NCBI GenBank assembly: GCA_035944135.1 | Contig: DASZBM010000010.1 | Coordinates: 186,001-250,000, forward strand | Direction of reading: 5' to 3' | DNA from: Acidobacteriaceae bacterium | GTDB taxonomy: Bacteria > Acidobacteriota > Terriglobia > Terriglobales > Acidobacteriaceae | DNA: 64,000 bases | Part shown: positions 15,510 to 27,991 of the stretch, one piece after another | Position numbering within the stretch: the stretch's first letter is position 1 | Layout of the letters: the number at the start of each line of letters is the position of its first letter | Program-made: the position numbers and the translations under genes | The notes under the pieces: model-generated | Databases searched by the model: none | What the model was told of the DNA's origin: nothing | The model's input: the letters and a program-made list of their open reading frames with translations, nothing else

Positions 15510-16202
15510 ATGAAATTGATTAAAGCTTCAGTCTGTGCACTTGCGTTGTGCCTGACCGCCGGACCGATCTGGGCTGCAACCCAGACCTACTATGGCGGCT
15601 TCGAAGATACGACGCCCGGCGGGGATCACGATTACAACGACCTGGTCTTTTCGATCAGCGGAAACGGCCTCACGATCAATGCGGCGGGCGGCGAATGGTT
15701 CACCGAGCCCACGCTGGGTACCAGCGGTAGCCCGTTTTGGAACAACGCGTCCAGTGATGGGCCGAACTACAACGTCGGCTATTGCATCTACGGCGGCGGA
15801 ACCTGCAACGGGGGCGTTGGGTTGGACACGAATGCCGAGTATCTGGCGACACCTACCGGCGGCAACCTAAGTGACGTTTATTTCACCCCCGGCGCAGCAG
15901 TCGGCAGCGATGCTGCGATGGTCTATCTGGACATCACCGCCGATACCGACATTCTTGGTTGGGAATTGACCAGCGGTGTGGGAGGGGTGCATCTTTTCGG
16001 CGGCCCAGGCAGTTATAGCTTCGCTCCGGGCGGGAACTTCGAATTAATTGGACAAGTCAACGGATCGACAGACTACGCCTCGAATAGCAGCGCGCAGTTT
16101 GCGTTCTTTGCTCCGGCACCAGAGCCGAGCTCCCTGGCACTGCTGGGGACTGGCCTTCTGGGAGTTGCAGGGACGTTTCGGCGGCGGATATTCAAGAAGT
16201 AA
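15510..16202 (+). CDS. PEP-CTERM sorting domain-containing protein with DHDYNDLVF motif
   Basis: Exported protein of 230 aa. Signal peptide MKLIKASVCALALCLTAG, cut near IWA. The mature part begins TQTYYGGFEDTTPGGDHDYN followed by DLVFSI, a Gly/Asn/Asp-rich motif common in PEP-CTERM and DUF4114-like surface proteins and possibly calcium binding. The C-terminus is a PEP-CTERM signal: PAPEPSSLALLGTGLLG then RRRIFKK. A GAGGAG ribosome-binding site precedes the ATG by 5 bases. It is probably driven by the sigma-54-type promoter at 15222 and ends at the terminator at 16224. Its precise role is unknown; surface or matrix localisation is inferred from the sorting tail. Confidence 0.93.
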   Translation: MKLIKASVCALALCLTAGPIWAATQTYYGGFEDTTPGGDHDYNDLVFSISGNGLTINAAGGEWFTEPTLGTSGSPFWNNASSDGPNYNVGYCIYGGGTCNGGVGLDTNAEYLATPTGGNLSDVYFTPGAAVGSDAAMVYLDITADTDILGWELTSGVGGVHLFGGPGSYSFAPGGNFELIGQVNGSTDYASNSSAQFAFFAPAPEPSSLALLGTGLLGVAGTFRRRIFKK

Positions 16203-16223
16203 AGCTGCTTGTCCGCATGCAGA

Positions 16224-16250
16224 GGACCCCGCCCCGGCGGGGTCCTTTTG
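16224..16250 (+). terminator. Intrinsic terminator after the PEP-CTERM gene
   Basis: AGGACCCCGCC, loop CCGG, CGGGGTCC, then TTTT: a strong GC stem followed by a short T-run, 21 bp after the stop codon. A weaker TTGGGG/CCCCCAA hairpin with a T-rich tail lies further on, near 16331-16356. Confidence 0.88.
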
Positions 16251-16403
16251 TTGTGCCGGGCGGAGGCAGGAGCAGCGCCACAGCTTGCTTAGGGTAAAGC
16301 TTTTCATCTGACTCCTAGGCTGATTCACGTTGGGGCTCCCCCAAGACATTTTTATTGCCTTTTATTCGCCTTCAACGGGCGCCTGCGGAGGTACTTTCGG
16401 GCC

Positions 16404-16432
16404 TGCCATTTCAGCGCCTGGCATGGTATACT
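16404..16432 (+). promoter_or_regulatory. Extended -10 sigma-70 promoter of gyrB
   Basis: The -10 box TATACT (16427-16432) is preceded by TGG, giving an extended -10. A weak -35 (TGCCAT, 16404-16409) is at 17-bp spacing. It would give a leader of about 90 nt before the gyrB start, containing a small CCC/GGG hairpin near 16460-16475. The rest of the 325-bp gap upstream of gyrB holds only the terminators of the PEP-CTERM gene. Confidence 0.55.
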
Positions 16433-16512
16433 TTCAGTACGGGAGAGAATGCGAAAATCCCTGTATTTATAGGGGTTTGCGAGTACTCGAAGAGCATCAG
16501 CTCCCGGCCTGA

Positions 16513-19164
<2,652 letters not shown>

Positions 19165-19185
19165 CCAGGCCGCGATCTTTCAGAC

Positions 19186-19225
19186 GCCCGGCGTCCTCGT
19201 GAGAGGTGCCGGGCTTTCATTTTTC
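19186..19225 (+). terminator. Intrinsic terminator after gyrB
   Basis: GCCCGGC (19186-19192) pairs with GCCGGGC (19208-19214), followed by TTTCATTTTTC. It lies 22 bp after the gyrB stop. Confidence 0.85.
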
Positions 19226-19291
19226 CTGCCGGCAACACGCACCTGCGCGATATAGCCTTCCGCACTCAATCTCCGAGCGTCTAAACACTTG

Positions 19292-21415
19292 ATGAATCTT
19301 CGTAACAAGCCATCCTTCGCGGTGAACTCTCTGCTCGTCGCTGCAATAACTGCTTTGCTGCTATCGCCGGTTCTGTGTGCCCAAACAGGCGCAAACGCAA
19401 GCGCTCCGCAGCACTCCGCTTCGTCTGCATCCACGACACCCGCCACTAACGCGACAGCCCCCGCTGCGAGCGCACCGCAGCCTGCGCAGGACGCCACCGG
19501 CAGCGAGAGGACGCGCCCGTCGCATGCCGCCCCCGCGCTCACGCTCGAACAGCAGATTGAGAAGCTGCCGCCGCTGACCGCCACGAAGATCGATGCGAAG
19601 GGACAAGGAGAAAACATTCTCCAGCACCTCAACGAGATTCTGCGCTTCTACCGCGCCGCCACCACCAAGATTCAGAAGGCCGGCGAGCCGAGCGACATTC
19701 TGTACGCCGAACAGTCAAAGGCGCAGGCCACGCAGATCGCGCAGCTTGCGTTTCAGTCCGCGCGCAATGAGGCTGCGCTGCTCACGCGGGTGAACGCGTC
19801 GCCGAACGGAACACCGGCGCAGGGCAACACCGCATCCGAGCCCCAGGCACAGCGGCTCGCGGCGGCGCGCGCTCGCATCGAAAACCAGATTACGGCGCTG
19901 CAGGCGACCGACGCCGCGAACGATGCAGCGATCGCACACTCCAATGCGAAGACGCGGCCTGCGTTGCTGGAAAGGCAGGAGCAGATCGACGGAGAGTTCA
20001 AGTTCCTGCAGGCGACGCTGGACGCGCTGACCCGCGTCGCGAACCTGAGTGAGGCGCAAGGCCGCGCGGGTCTGCTCGGCGAGATTGATCGCCTCGCCAG
20101 TTCGGCACCGGAGCTCGCCTCCGGAACCGGCAAATCGATCACTGCTCCGCCGCTCGAAACAGTCGCGGACGCGCAGCATGCCGGCCTGGTCACGCAGGGA
20201 TCGGTGCTGTTTGATCTGCTCTCCGCGCGCCGCTCCATCGACCAGCAGATCAGCGAAACCGATCGGCTGCGCGACCAGGCGGATGATTTGCGCAAGCCGT
20301 TTCTCAACGTGCTGCGCACCCTCATCGCTCAGGGCGAGACTCTGACTCAGCAAACCGTAACTGTTCCGGCCGCGCCGGCGACGAGCACCCAGGACATCCT
20401 CGCCACACGCAAGCAGTTCGACGAGCTCACGTCGACATTCCGTGTGCTCTCCGACGCGATGCTTCCGCTGACCCAGGAGGTCACGCTGCTCGAACAAGAG
20501 CGCGGCACGCTGACGAGCTGGAGCATCGCAACGGACGCGGAGTACAAGTCGATTCTGCGATCGTTGCTTATCCGTGCGGCGTTCATCGCAGGTGCTCTGC
20601 TGCTGCTCTTCGTTGCCAGCCAGGTCTGGGGTCGCGCCACGGTTCGCTACGTCTCCGATCTCCGGCGGCGCCGTCAGCTCCTGCTCGTCCGTCGCATTGT
20701 GATCGGTTTCGTCGGCGGCCTGATCGTGATCTTCGGCTTCGTCACTCAGTTCAGCTCGCTGGCCACGTTCGCCGGATTTATTTCCGCAGGTATCGCGGTC
20801 GGTCTGCAAACGATCCTTCTCTCCGTAGCGGCATATTTCTTCATCGTCGGCCGCTATGGTGTGCGCGTCGGCGACCGCATCACCGTGTCGGGCGTCACCG
20901 GCACGGTCATCGAGGTCGGCATCGCGCGCTTCTACATGATGGAGCTCGTGGGCTCCGGCACCGAACTACATTCCACCGGCCGCGTCGCCGTCTTCGCCAA
21001 CTCCGTGCTCTTCCAGACCGGCACGCCGCTTTACAAGCAGCTTCCCGGCACCGAATACGCGTGGCACGAGCTCACCGCCAAGCTGAAGCCTGAGGCCGAC
21101 ACCGAAGCCGTCAGCCATGCACTTTGCGGCATCATCGAAGGCGTGTATCAGACATACAAGGGCGAGATCGAGTCGCAGCAACACCAGATCGAAAACTGGA
21201 TGGGTGCGCCGGTGGATAGGCCCAGCGTCGACTCGCACCTGCGGCTGGCCGACGACGGACTTCAGGTCGCGATTCTGTTTCCGGTGCAGATCGGCGGTGC
21301 AGCAAAGGCAGATGCCGCGATTGCTTCGGCAATTCTCAAAGCCATGCAGACTGAAGGCCCTCTGAAGCAAGGCCTCGCGGCTGTGCCGACGATCAAAGCC
21401 GCGATCAAGACATAG
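19292..21415 (+). CDS. Mechanosensitive ion channel family protein (MscS type) with long periplasmic domain
   Basis: Inner-membrane channel of about 707 aa. Signal peptide MNLRNKPSFAVNSLLVAAIT and cut near LCAQ. Residues 25-415 form an Ala/Gln-rich, largely helical periplasmic region with probable coiled coils. Membrane helices follow from about residue 427 (SLLIRAAFIAGALLLLFVAS), with the pore-lining TM3 in AGFISAGIAVGLQTILLSVA. The beta domain has VRVGDRITVSGVTGTVIEVG. The C-terminal domain is soluble. This large layout resembles MscK/YbiO-type members. Likely role: release of solutes on osmotic downshock. A TTG codon just before the ATG is an unlikely alternative start. Confidence 0.92.
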   Translation: MNLRNKPSFAVNSLLVAAITALLLSPVLCAQTGANASAPQHSASSASTTPATNATAPAASAPQPAQDATGSERTRPSHAAPALTLEQQIEKLPPLTATKIDAKGQGENILQHLNEILRFYRAATTKIQKAGEPSDILYAEQSKAQATQIAQLAFQSARNEAALLTRVNASPNGTPAQGNTASEPQAQRLAAARARIENQITALQATDAANDAAIAHSNAKTRPALLERQEQIDGEFKFLQATLDALTRVANLSEAQGRAGLLGEIDRLASSAPELASGTGKSITAPPLETVADAQHAGLVTQGSVLFDLLSARRSIDQQISETDRLRDQADDLRKPFLNVLRTLIAQGETLTQQTVTVPAAPATSTQDILATRKQFDELTSTFRVLSDAMLPLTQEVTLLEQERGTLTSWSIATDAEYKSILRSLLIRAAFIAGALLLLFVASQVWGRATVRYVSDLRRRRQLLLVRRIVIGFVGGLIVIFGFVTQFSSLATFAGFISAGIAVGLQTILLSVAAYFFIVGRYGVRVGDRITVSGVTGTVIEVGIARFYMMELVGSGTELHSTGRVAVFANSVLFQTGTPLYKQLPGTEYAWHELTAKLKPEADTEAVSHALCGIIEGVYQTYKGEIESQQHQIENWMGAPVDRPSVDSHLRLADDGLQVAILFPVQIGGAAKADAAIASAILKAMQTEGPLKQGLAAVPTIKAAIKT

Positions 21416-21487
21416 CAGACACAAGCGCGCGTTGCTGTATGCTCAGTGGCAAGTTTTCCAAGCCAACTGAAGCATCAGGAGATCGCC

Positions 21488-22867
21488 GTGCCGCGCTCTG
21501 TGACCGCTGTTCTGTCTCTACTCACGCTTTGTTTTGCCTCTGCTTTCGGCCAGGCTCCGGCGCACTCGCCGGCGCCGGCTAAGGTCATCGTGGTCCATGC
21601 AGCGCACATGCTGGACGGCAACTCCAGTACGTTGAGCGGTCCCGTCACCGTCACGATTACCAATGGCCGCATCAGCTCCGTCGCGCCGGGCACTACCGGC
21701 TCGCCCGATGCTGAGGTGATCGAACTGGGTGATCAGACGCTGATGCCCGGCCTCATCGATGCGCACAAGCACATGGGCGGCCCTCCTTCGCTCGGCATGA
21801 ATCCTTTCCAGTCGCGCCTCACCATCTCGGACTTCGAGGTGGCGATTGGCGCATCGGCGATGGCGCGCAAGCTGCTGCTCGAGGGCTTCACGACTGTGCG
21901 CAACGTCGGCTCATCGGGTGGCGTCGATCTCGCTCTCAAGCGCGACATCGATCGTGGCTGGGTGCCGGGCCCGCGCATCATCGTATCGCTCGAACCCATC
22001 TCCGTCAGCGGCGGACACAGCGATCCTCGCAACGGCATCGACCCGGAATGGACCAACCGCAACTGGGGCGGCTCCATTGCGGACGGCCCCGAGGAGTTCG
22101 CCAAGCAGGTGCGCGAGCATCGCCGCCGCGGCGCGGAGGTGATCAAGATCATGCCGTCCGGCGGCGTGCTCTCCATCGGCGACGATCCGAAGGTGCAGAC
22201 CATGACCGATGCCGAGATCAAGTCGGCGATCGATACCGCGCACAACCTTGGACTCAAGGTCGCGGCGCACGCGCACGGCAAAGCTGCGATCGATTCCGCC
22301 GTGCGCAATGGTGTTGACTCCATCGAGCATGGCACCTACGCGGACGCCGAGAGCTTCCGCCTGATGAAAGAGCACGGCACGTATCTCGTACCCACGCTGC
22401 TAGTCGCCGACCAGGTGCATGAGATGGCGCTGCACCATCCGGAGCAGCTCAATCCTTCCGCCGCGCAGAAGGCGCTCGAGGTTACGCCGTTGATGAAAGG
22501 CATGCTGGGCGCGGCGTACAAGGCTGGCGTGAAGATAGCGTTTGGCACCGACACTTCGCGCGGCAACAACGCACACGAGTTCGCTCTGATGGTGGATGCC
22601 GGCCTCACGCCGGCCGACGCGCTCTTTGCCGCCACTCGTAATGCAGCCGACCTGGTCGGTGTCACCGGCTCTGCCGGCTGCATTCGCGTAGGCTGCTTCG
22701 CCGACATGATCGCCGTCAACGGCGACCCTCTGCATGACATCACCACGATGGAGCACGTCCAGTGGGTCATGAAGGGAGGCATCGTGTATAAGCGCGATGG
22801 CCAGCCGGTAGCGCAGCCGGTGCCGGCAGGCGCATATATTGAGTCGGCCGACATGGACGACGAGTAG
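21488..22867 (+). CDS. Exported amidohydrolase family protein (imidazolonepropionase/prolidase-like)
   Basis: Metal-dependent hydrolase of 459 aa. Signal peptide MPRSVTAVLSLLTLCFASAF, then GQAP. The GTG start at 21488 has AGGAG six bases upstream, better than the in-frame start at 21446. Metal-site motifs: HxH in LIDAHKHMGGPP, VIKIMPSGGVLS near the bridging position, HAHG in KVAAHAHGKAA, H in SIEHGTYAD, and D in IAFGTDTSRGNNAHEF. It belongs to the clade of secreted amidohydrolases that includes Xaa-Pro dipeptidase-like enzymes; the substrate is not known. It starts 72 bp after the MscS gene on the same strand. Confidence 0.93.
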   Translation: MPRSVTAVLSLLTLCFASAFGQAPAHSPAPAKVIVVHAAHMLDGNSSTLSGPVTVTITNGRISSVAPGTTGSPDAEVIELGDQTLMPGLIDAHKHMGGPPSLGMNPFQSRLTISDFEVAIGASAMARKLLLEGFTTVRNVGSSGGVDLALKRDIDRGWVPGPRIIVSLEPISVSGGHSDPRNGIDPEWTNRNWGGSIADGPEEFAKQVREHRRRGAEVIKIMPSGGVLSIGDDPKVQTMTDAEIKSAIDTAHNLGLKVAAHAHGKAAIDSAVRNGVDSIEHGTYADAESFRLMKEHGTYLVPTLLVADQVHEMALHHPEQLNPSAAQKALEVTPLMKGMLGAAYKAGVKIAFGTDTSRGNNAHEFALMVDAGLTPADALFAATRNAADLVGVTGSAGCIRVGCFADMIAVNGDPLHDITTMEHVQWVMKGGIVYKRDGQPVAQPVPAGAYIESADMDDE

Positions 22868-22910
22868 TAAGCGTTTGCCGGTTCGCAGTTGACGCCGAGT
22901 TAGGAGTGTG

Positions 22911-22923
22911 TCTACATTGTAGG
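22911..22923. promoter_or_regulatory. TACA-T-TGTA dyad just upstream of padR
   Basis: TCTACATTGTAGG contains CTACA-T-TGTAG directly before the PadR start codon. It is a plausible autoregulatory operator, as is common for PadR-type and related winged-helix repressors. Binding is an inference. Confidence 0.4.
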
Positions 22924-22924
22924 C

Positions 22925-23260
22925 ATGGCGGAGCTTCTCGGCACTTTCGAGCAGATCGTTCTCCTCGCCGTGCTCCGGCAGGGCGAAGACGCTTACGGCC
23001 GCGCGATCCTGCGGGAGATTGAAGAGGCGGTCTCCGGTTCGCGGACGATCGCTGCCGGTGCGGTTTACGCCACGCTCGATCGTCTCGAAGCCAAAGGCCT
23101 CGTTGCTTCGAAACTGCGCGCCGGAACCCCGGAGCGAGGTGGCCGCAAGCGGCGCTTTTATCGCGTCACAGCCGGCGGCTCGCGCGCTCTGCAAGAGGCG
23201 CGCTCCACTCTTGAATCTTTCTGGAACTCAATCCGCTGGCCCATCGAGGTTCGTTCATGA
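22925..23260 (+). CDS. PadR family transcriptional regulator
   Basis: Winged-helix regulator of 111 aa. MAELLGTFEQIVLLAVLRQG, then EDAYGRAILREIEEA, GAVYATLDRLEAKGLV and RGGRKRRFYRVTAGG are the PadR helix-turn-helix and wing. It is of the short PadR-s1 type often found next to permease-domain proteins in this group. The stop overlaps the start of the following membrane protein gene (ATGA), so the two are cotranscribed and it probably controls that gene. Confidence 0.94.
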   Translation: MAELLGTFEQIVLLAVLRQGEDAYGRAILREIEEAVSGSRTIAAGAVYATLDRLEAKGLVASKLRAGTPERGGRKRRFYRVTAGGSRALQEARSTLESFWNSIRWPIEVRS

Positions 23261-23817
23261 AACGTCCTGTGCCACCCGCGTCGCTTCAGCACGTTCTTCT
23301 CGCTCTGCTTCCTCCTCGCGATCACGAGTCCGTCACTGGTGATCTGCTCGAGGCGTATGTCGAACGCCGCAGCCGCGATGGCGCATTGCGTGCGAACGCC
23401 TGGTTCGCGCTGCAGACAGCGAGCTTCGCTCCGCGCGCAGCGATGAGGGCCTACGGCAAAACGCCCGGCCTGGTTGGATTGTGTTGCTTTACGGCAGCAT
23501 GCGGTTGCTGGCTTGGAACCATGAGCATCCTCCTGCGCCACGGCAACTTGCTTCAGCAGGAAGCGATTGCGGGACTCATCGTTGGGCAGGCGCTACTGAC
23601 GCTTGTCATGCTCCCGCTCAGGCGAATCGCGTGGTTGCGCTGGGCCGCAGCCCTCGGCGCAGTTGCCATCATGTGGCGCGGCGGAAGCGCCCTTATATCG
23701 ATGTTGCGCGGGGATCACTCCTGGGAAGGCTACATCCTCATCATCGCCTCGCTGCTCATGATCCAGGCCGCGCTGACATGGCGCGCGTTGCTCCGGAGCC
23801 AGCCAGCGAGCGCCTGA
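23257..23817 (+). CDS. Membrane protein with permease-prefix-like N-terminus
   Basis: 186 aa, coupled to the PadR gene by an ATGA overlap. The N-terminal soluble part (LLALLPPRDHESVTGDLLEA followed by YVERR) resembles the short permease prefix domain found in front of PadR-controlled MacB-type permeases. About four membrane helices follow (near residues 70-90, 103-120, 127-144 and 157-175). There is no full permease domain, so it may be a stand-alone or reduced form. Function unknown; a transport or signalling role with PadR is inferred from context. Confidence 0.75.
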   Translation: MKRPVPPASLQHVLLALLPPRDHESVTGDLLEAYVERRSRDGALRANAWFALQTASFAPRAAMRAYGKTPGLVGLCCFTAACGCWLGTMSILLRHGNLLQQEAIAGLIVGQALLTLVMLPLRRIAWLRWAAALGAVAIMWRGGSALISMLRGDHSWEGYILIIASLLMIQAALTWRALLRSQPASA

Positions 23818-23854
23818 AGCATCTGGCCGCAGACGCATCCAATACCATCAACGC

Positions 23855-24988
23855 ATGGCTGCTCATCAGAAGCGCGCCCTCGTCACCGGAGGCGCCGGCC
23901 TCATCGGTTCGCACATCACCGACCTGCTCATCCGCGAGGGCTGGCGCGTTCGCATCCTCGACAATCTGGAGCCGAACACGCACAAGTTCGGCAAGCCTGC
24001 CTGGATCAACCCCGGCGCCGAATTCGTGCAGGCCAATGTGCAGGATCCCGCTGCAATGCTTGCCGCACTGCAGGACATCGACGTTGTCTTCCACGAGGCT
24101 GCCTACGGCGGCTATATGCCGGAGATGGCGAAGTACGTCCTCGTGAATAGCTTCGGCACGGCGCAGATGCTCGAGCTCATCCGCGATCACAGGCTGCCGA
24201 TCAGGAAGGTTGTGGTTGCCAGCTCGCAAGCCGTCTACTCCGAAGGCGCCGCGCTCTGTCCCATCCACGGCCACGTAAATCCGGCGATCAGAGATGTAGA
24301 CCAACTCCGGCGCGGCGATTTCGCCGTCCATTGTCCGATCTGCAACGAGCCCACGACATCCATCCCCACACCGGAGTCCACGCCCGGCGGTGGCGAGACG
24401 GTTTACGCGCTCACGAAGGTTGATCAGGAGCGCCTCGTGCTTCTGTGGGGCAAGCAGACCGGCATTCCGACCGTCGCGCTGCGCTACTCCTGCACGTACG
24501 GCCCGCGGCAATCGCTGTTCAACCCGTATACGGGCGTCATTGCCATCTTCTGCACGCGCCTGCTCAACAACCAGCCACCGATCCTTTATGAAGACGGCAA
24601 CCAGACGCGCGACCTCTGCTTCGTCGAGGACATTGCGCGAGCCAACCTCCTCGCTGCCGAGTCCGATGCGCTCGACGGACTTCCGGTGAACGTCGGCAGT
24701 GGCCGCGCAACGTCCGTGCGCGAACTCGCGCACATCATCGCCGACCAGCTCAACATCAACATCGAGCCGCTCGCTCGTGGCGAGTTCCGTCCCGGCGAAA
24801 TTCGCTCGCTCATCTCTGACATCACGCGCGCCCGCGCGATCGGTTACGAACCGTCCGTCACGATCGAGCAGGGAATCGCGCGCTACATCGACTGGATCCG
24901 CACACAAGGTGAGATCAAGGACTACTTCGCCGAGATCGAAGCCGGCCTTCGCGCCAAAGGGATTGTGCAGAGCGTTGCCACAACCTGA
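23855..24988 (+). CDS. NAD-dependent epimerase/dehydratase with Cys-containing insert
   Basis: Short-chain sugar-nucleotide epimerase-like enzyme of 377 aa. Rossmann motif TGGAGLIGSHITDLL near residue 11, catalytic Ser in VVASSQAVYSEG (about 123), and YxxxK in ETVYALTKVDQ (Tyr184, Lys188). Between Ser and Tyr is an insert of about 40 residues with LCPIHGH (Cys135) and HCPICNEP (Cys160, Cys163), which looks like a small metal-binding finger. Some dTDP-L-rhamnose 4-epimerase-like proteins have a comparable CPxC insert, but the substrate is not certain. It starts 37 bp after the membrane protein gene, probably as a separate unit. The tail ends KGIVQSVATT. Confidence 0.9.
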   Translation: MAAHQKRALVTGGAGLIGSHITDLLIREGWRVRILDNLEPNTHKFGKPAWINPGAEFVQANVQDPAAMLAALQDIDVVFHEAAYGGYMPEMAKYVLVNSFGTAQMLELIRDHRLPIRKVVVASSQAVYSEGAALCPIHGHVNPAIRDVDQLRRGDFAVHCPICNEPTTSIPTPESTPGGGETVYALTKVDQERLVLLWGKQTGIPTVALRYSCTYGPRQSLFNPYTGVIAIFCTRLLNNQPPILYEDGNQTRDLCFVEDIARANLLAAESDALDGLPVNVGSGRATSVRELAHIIADQLNINIEPLARGEFRPGEIRSLISDITRARAIGYEPSVTIEQGIARYIDWIRTQGEIKDYFAEIEAGLRAKGIVQSVATT

Positions 24989-25002
24989 GGCGGCCGCCGA
25001 TT

Positions 25003-25422
25003 TTATTTGTGCAGGAAAACATGCATCGGCATTACGTCGAAGTGGTTCAGACCGGCCTTCACCGTTGGGTCGCCGTCCGCCATCGCGTGCGCCTCGGCCT
25101 CCGTGCACTCAACGACCACGATGCCGAATACGCCCTTCGGATCCATCACCGGCCCAAGAATCAGAACCTTGCCCGTCTTGAATTGTTCAGCCCAATAGGC
25201 TGCGTGCTGCTGCATCAGGTCCTGCTCGTGCGGCGTCATATCGGTGGCAAACGTCGGCCGCGGGGGCACCAGCTTCAGATAAAACTGCTGAGGCCTCGCC
25301 TGCGTCGCAGCCGAAGCCGCAGCGGGCGCCGTCGTGTCTTGAGCCTGCATCATCACGGAGCCCAGCGCCACCACAAACAGCGCTGCGCACCACATCCACG
25401 CGCGAAGTCGAGAGCTGATCAT
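25003..25422 (-). CDS. Exported YciI-like protein
   Basis: 139 aa from ATG 25422 (a GTG three codons upstream is also possible). Signal peptide MISSRLRAWMWCAALFVVAL, cut near MQAQ. The mature part FYLKLVPPRPTF, HAAYWAEQFKTGKVLILGPV and MADGDPTVKAGLNHFDVMPM has the YciI fold pattern of His and Asp residues. YciI proteins are usually cytosolic and of unclear enzyme role, so the signal peptide is notable. It converges with the epimerase gene and is divergent from the DinB gene. Confidence 0.85.
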   Translation of the reverse strand: MISSRLRAWMWCAALFVVALGSVMMQAQDTTAPAAASAATQARPQQFYLKLVPPRPTFATDMTPHEQDLMQQHAAYWAEQFKTGKVLILGPVMDPKGVFGIVVVECTEAEAHAMADGDPTVKAGLNHFDVMPMHVFLHK

Positions 25423-25480
25423 GGACAGCACTCTACCAGTGTTTGGGCGCCGCGCAGAAGTTACGAGCTATCATTCCGAA

Positions 25481-25990
25481 ATGGCTGATCACGATATTGC
25501 CGCGGACTTCCTCGCCTTCTCCTCAACGAAGATACAGTCGCTTCACAGCGACATCGCCAGCTGTCTCGGCAAGCTGACGGAGGAACAGATCTGGCAGCGT
25601 GGCGGCGCGCATGAGAACTCCATCGGCAACCTGCTGCTGCATCTCGAAGGCAACATCCGGCAGTGGATTCTGCACGGCATCGGGGGCCAGCAAGACGTTC
25701 GCCGCCGCGACGATGAGTTCACCCTCACGCCGTCCATTGACTCGAAGACAGCCTTCGCAAACTTCACCACAATCCTCGATGAGGCGCGCCAGATTGTCGC
25801 TACGTTGCCGCATGAACGCCTCGCCGAAATTATCGATCCTCAGCCCAACGGTACCTGGCGCCACACGCCGATTCTCGACGCCATTTACAAGGTCGTCAGC
25901 CACCTCGATTACCACACCGGCCAGATCGTCCTCCTCACCAAGCAGATGTACGGTGCGGATCTTGACCTGTCCATGCCGCGCAAACGCTGA
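25481..25990 (+). CDS. DinB family protein (DUF1572-like)
   Basis: Four-helix-bundle protein of 169 aa starting at ATG 25481 (MADHDIAADF); the frame is open to 25421 but the family begins here. The three metal-ligand His of DinB-type proteins can be picked out in LLLHLEGNIRQW and SHLDYHTGQIV. Members are often metal-dependent thiol transferases or hydrolases, but this one has no assigned reaction. It is divergent from the YciI gene with 58 bp between the starts. Confidence 0.88.
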   Translation: MADHDIAADFLAFSSTKIQSLHSDIASCLGKLTEEQIWQRGGAHENSIGNLLLHLEGNIRQWILHGIGGQQDVRRRDDEFTLTPSIDSKTAFANFTTILDEARQIVATLPHERLAEIIDPQPNGTWRHTPILDAIYKVVSHLDYHTGQIVLLTKQMYGADLDLSMPRKR

Positions 25991-26074
25991 TGCCGCCCAA
26001 CCACGCTGAACTGCGGTAAAATCAAGCATGGGCGCGCGTTCCCCCACGCGCGAACCCATCCTTCTGAGAGCTAA

Positions 26075-27400
<1,326 letters not shown>

Positions 27401-27405
27401 CTGCC

Positions 27406-27500
27406 AGAGATCAGAGAACAGAAATCAGAGATTGTCCGTCGTCAGCGCGCTGCGAACTCGGCGTACACTTCTGTTCTCTGATTTCTGATCCCTGGTCTCT
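27406..27500. repeat. Inverted pair of GATCAGA/GATCTCT heptad tracts
   Basis: The left arm (27406-27433) is built of GATCAGA, GAACAGA and AATCAGA units. The right arm (27469-27500) is its inverse complement family: TTCTGTTCTCTGATTTCTGA and on. The 35 bp between them are unique. In RNA the arms would form a long stem between purA and the small monooxygenase gene, and the right arm ends 10 bp before that gene's ATG. The same heptad family is found twice inside rnr. Confidence 0.8.
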
Positions 27501-27510
27501 CCGGACTCTC

Positions 27511-27798
27511 ATGGTCTCCTTCACCGTCCGCATGACCTTCCGCCCTGAAGATCGCGAAGAGATCGCCACGATCCTTCGCGAGCTCGCCGCCGCCTCGCGG
27601 CAGGAGCCCGGCTGCGTCACCTACGTTCCCCACCACATCCAGTCGGATCCCGACACCATCGTCATCTACGAGCAGTATCGCGATCAGGCGGCGCTCGACG
27701 CCCATCGCAACTCGCCGCACTTTGCCATGTATGCCATCGGCGGCCTGTTCCAGCGCATGCTGGTTCGCTCGCTCGAGATGCTCGACGCCCTCGCCTGA
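27511..27798 (+). CDS. Antibiotic biosynthesis monooxygenase (ABM) domain protein
   Basis: Small dimeric alpha-beta barrel protein of 95 aa. MVSFTVRMTFRPEDREEIAT, EPGCVTYVPHHIQSDPDTIV and IYEQYRDQAALDAHRNSPHF are the standard ABM/YgiN-like features. Members are quinol or heme monooxygenases or of unknown activity. A heptad tract comes close to the ATG and no good ribosome-binding site is seen. It may be cotranscribed with purA, which ends 110 bp upstream. Confidence 0.92.
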   Translation: MVSFTVRMTFRPEDREEIATILRELAAASRQEPGCVTYVPHHIQSDPDTIVIYEQYRDQAALDAHRNSPHFAMYAIGGLFQRMLVRSLEMLDALA

Positions 27799-27991
27799 AC
27801 CGTAGTCGCGCGGCGGATGTCACACGCCATCGTTCGCTGTCATCTCTTTGTCATTAGATAGATACGGCCGAACGGGCGTGCAGCCAATCACCTGCAAGCC
27901 ACGTCCAACCCGTGTACCTCTAGCGAGGCGTCGAATCCCACGAAAGGCTCTTTGACTCGCCGCGCTGGGCGTTCTACTATCCGGTACGCAA

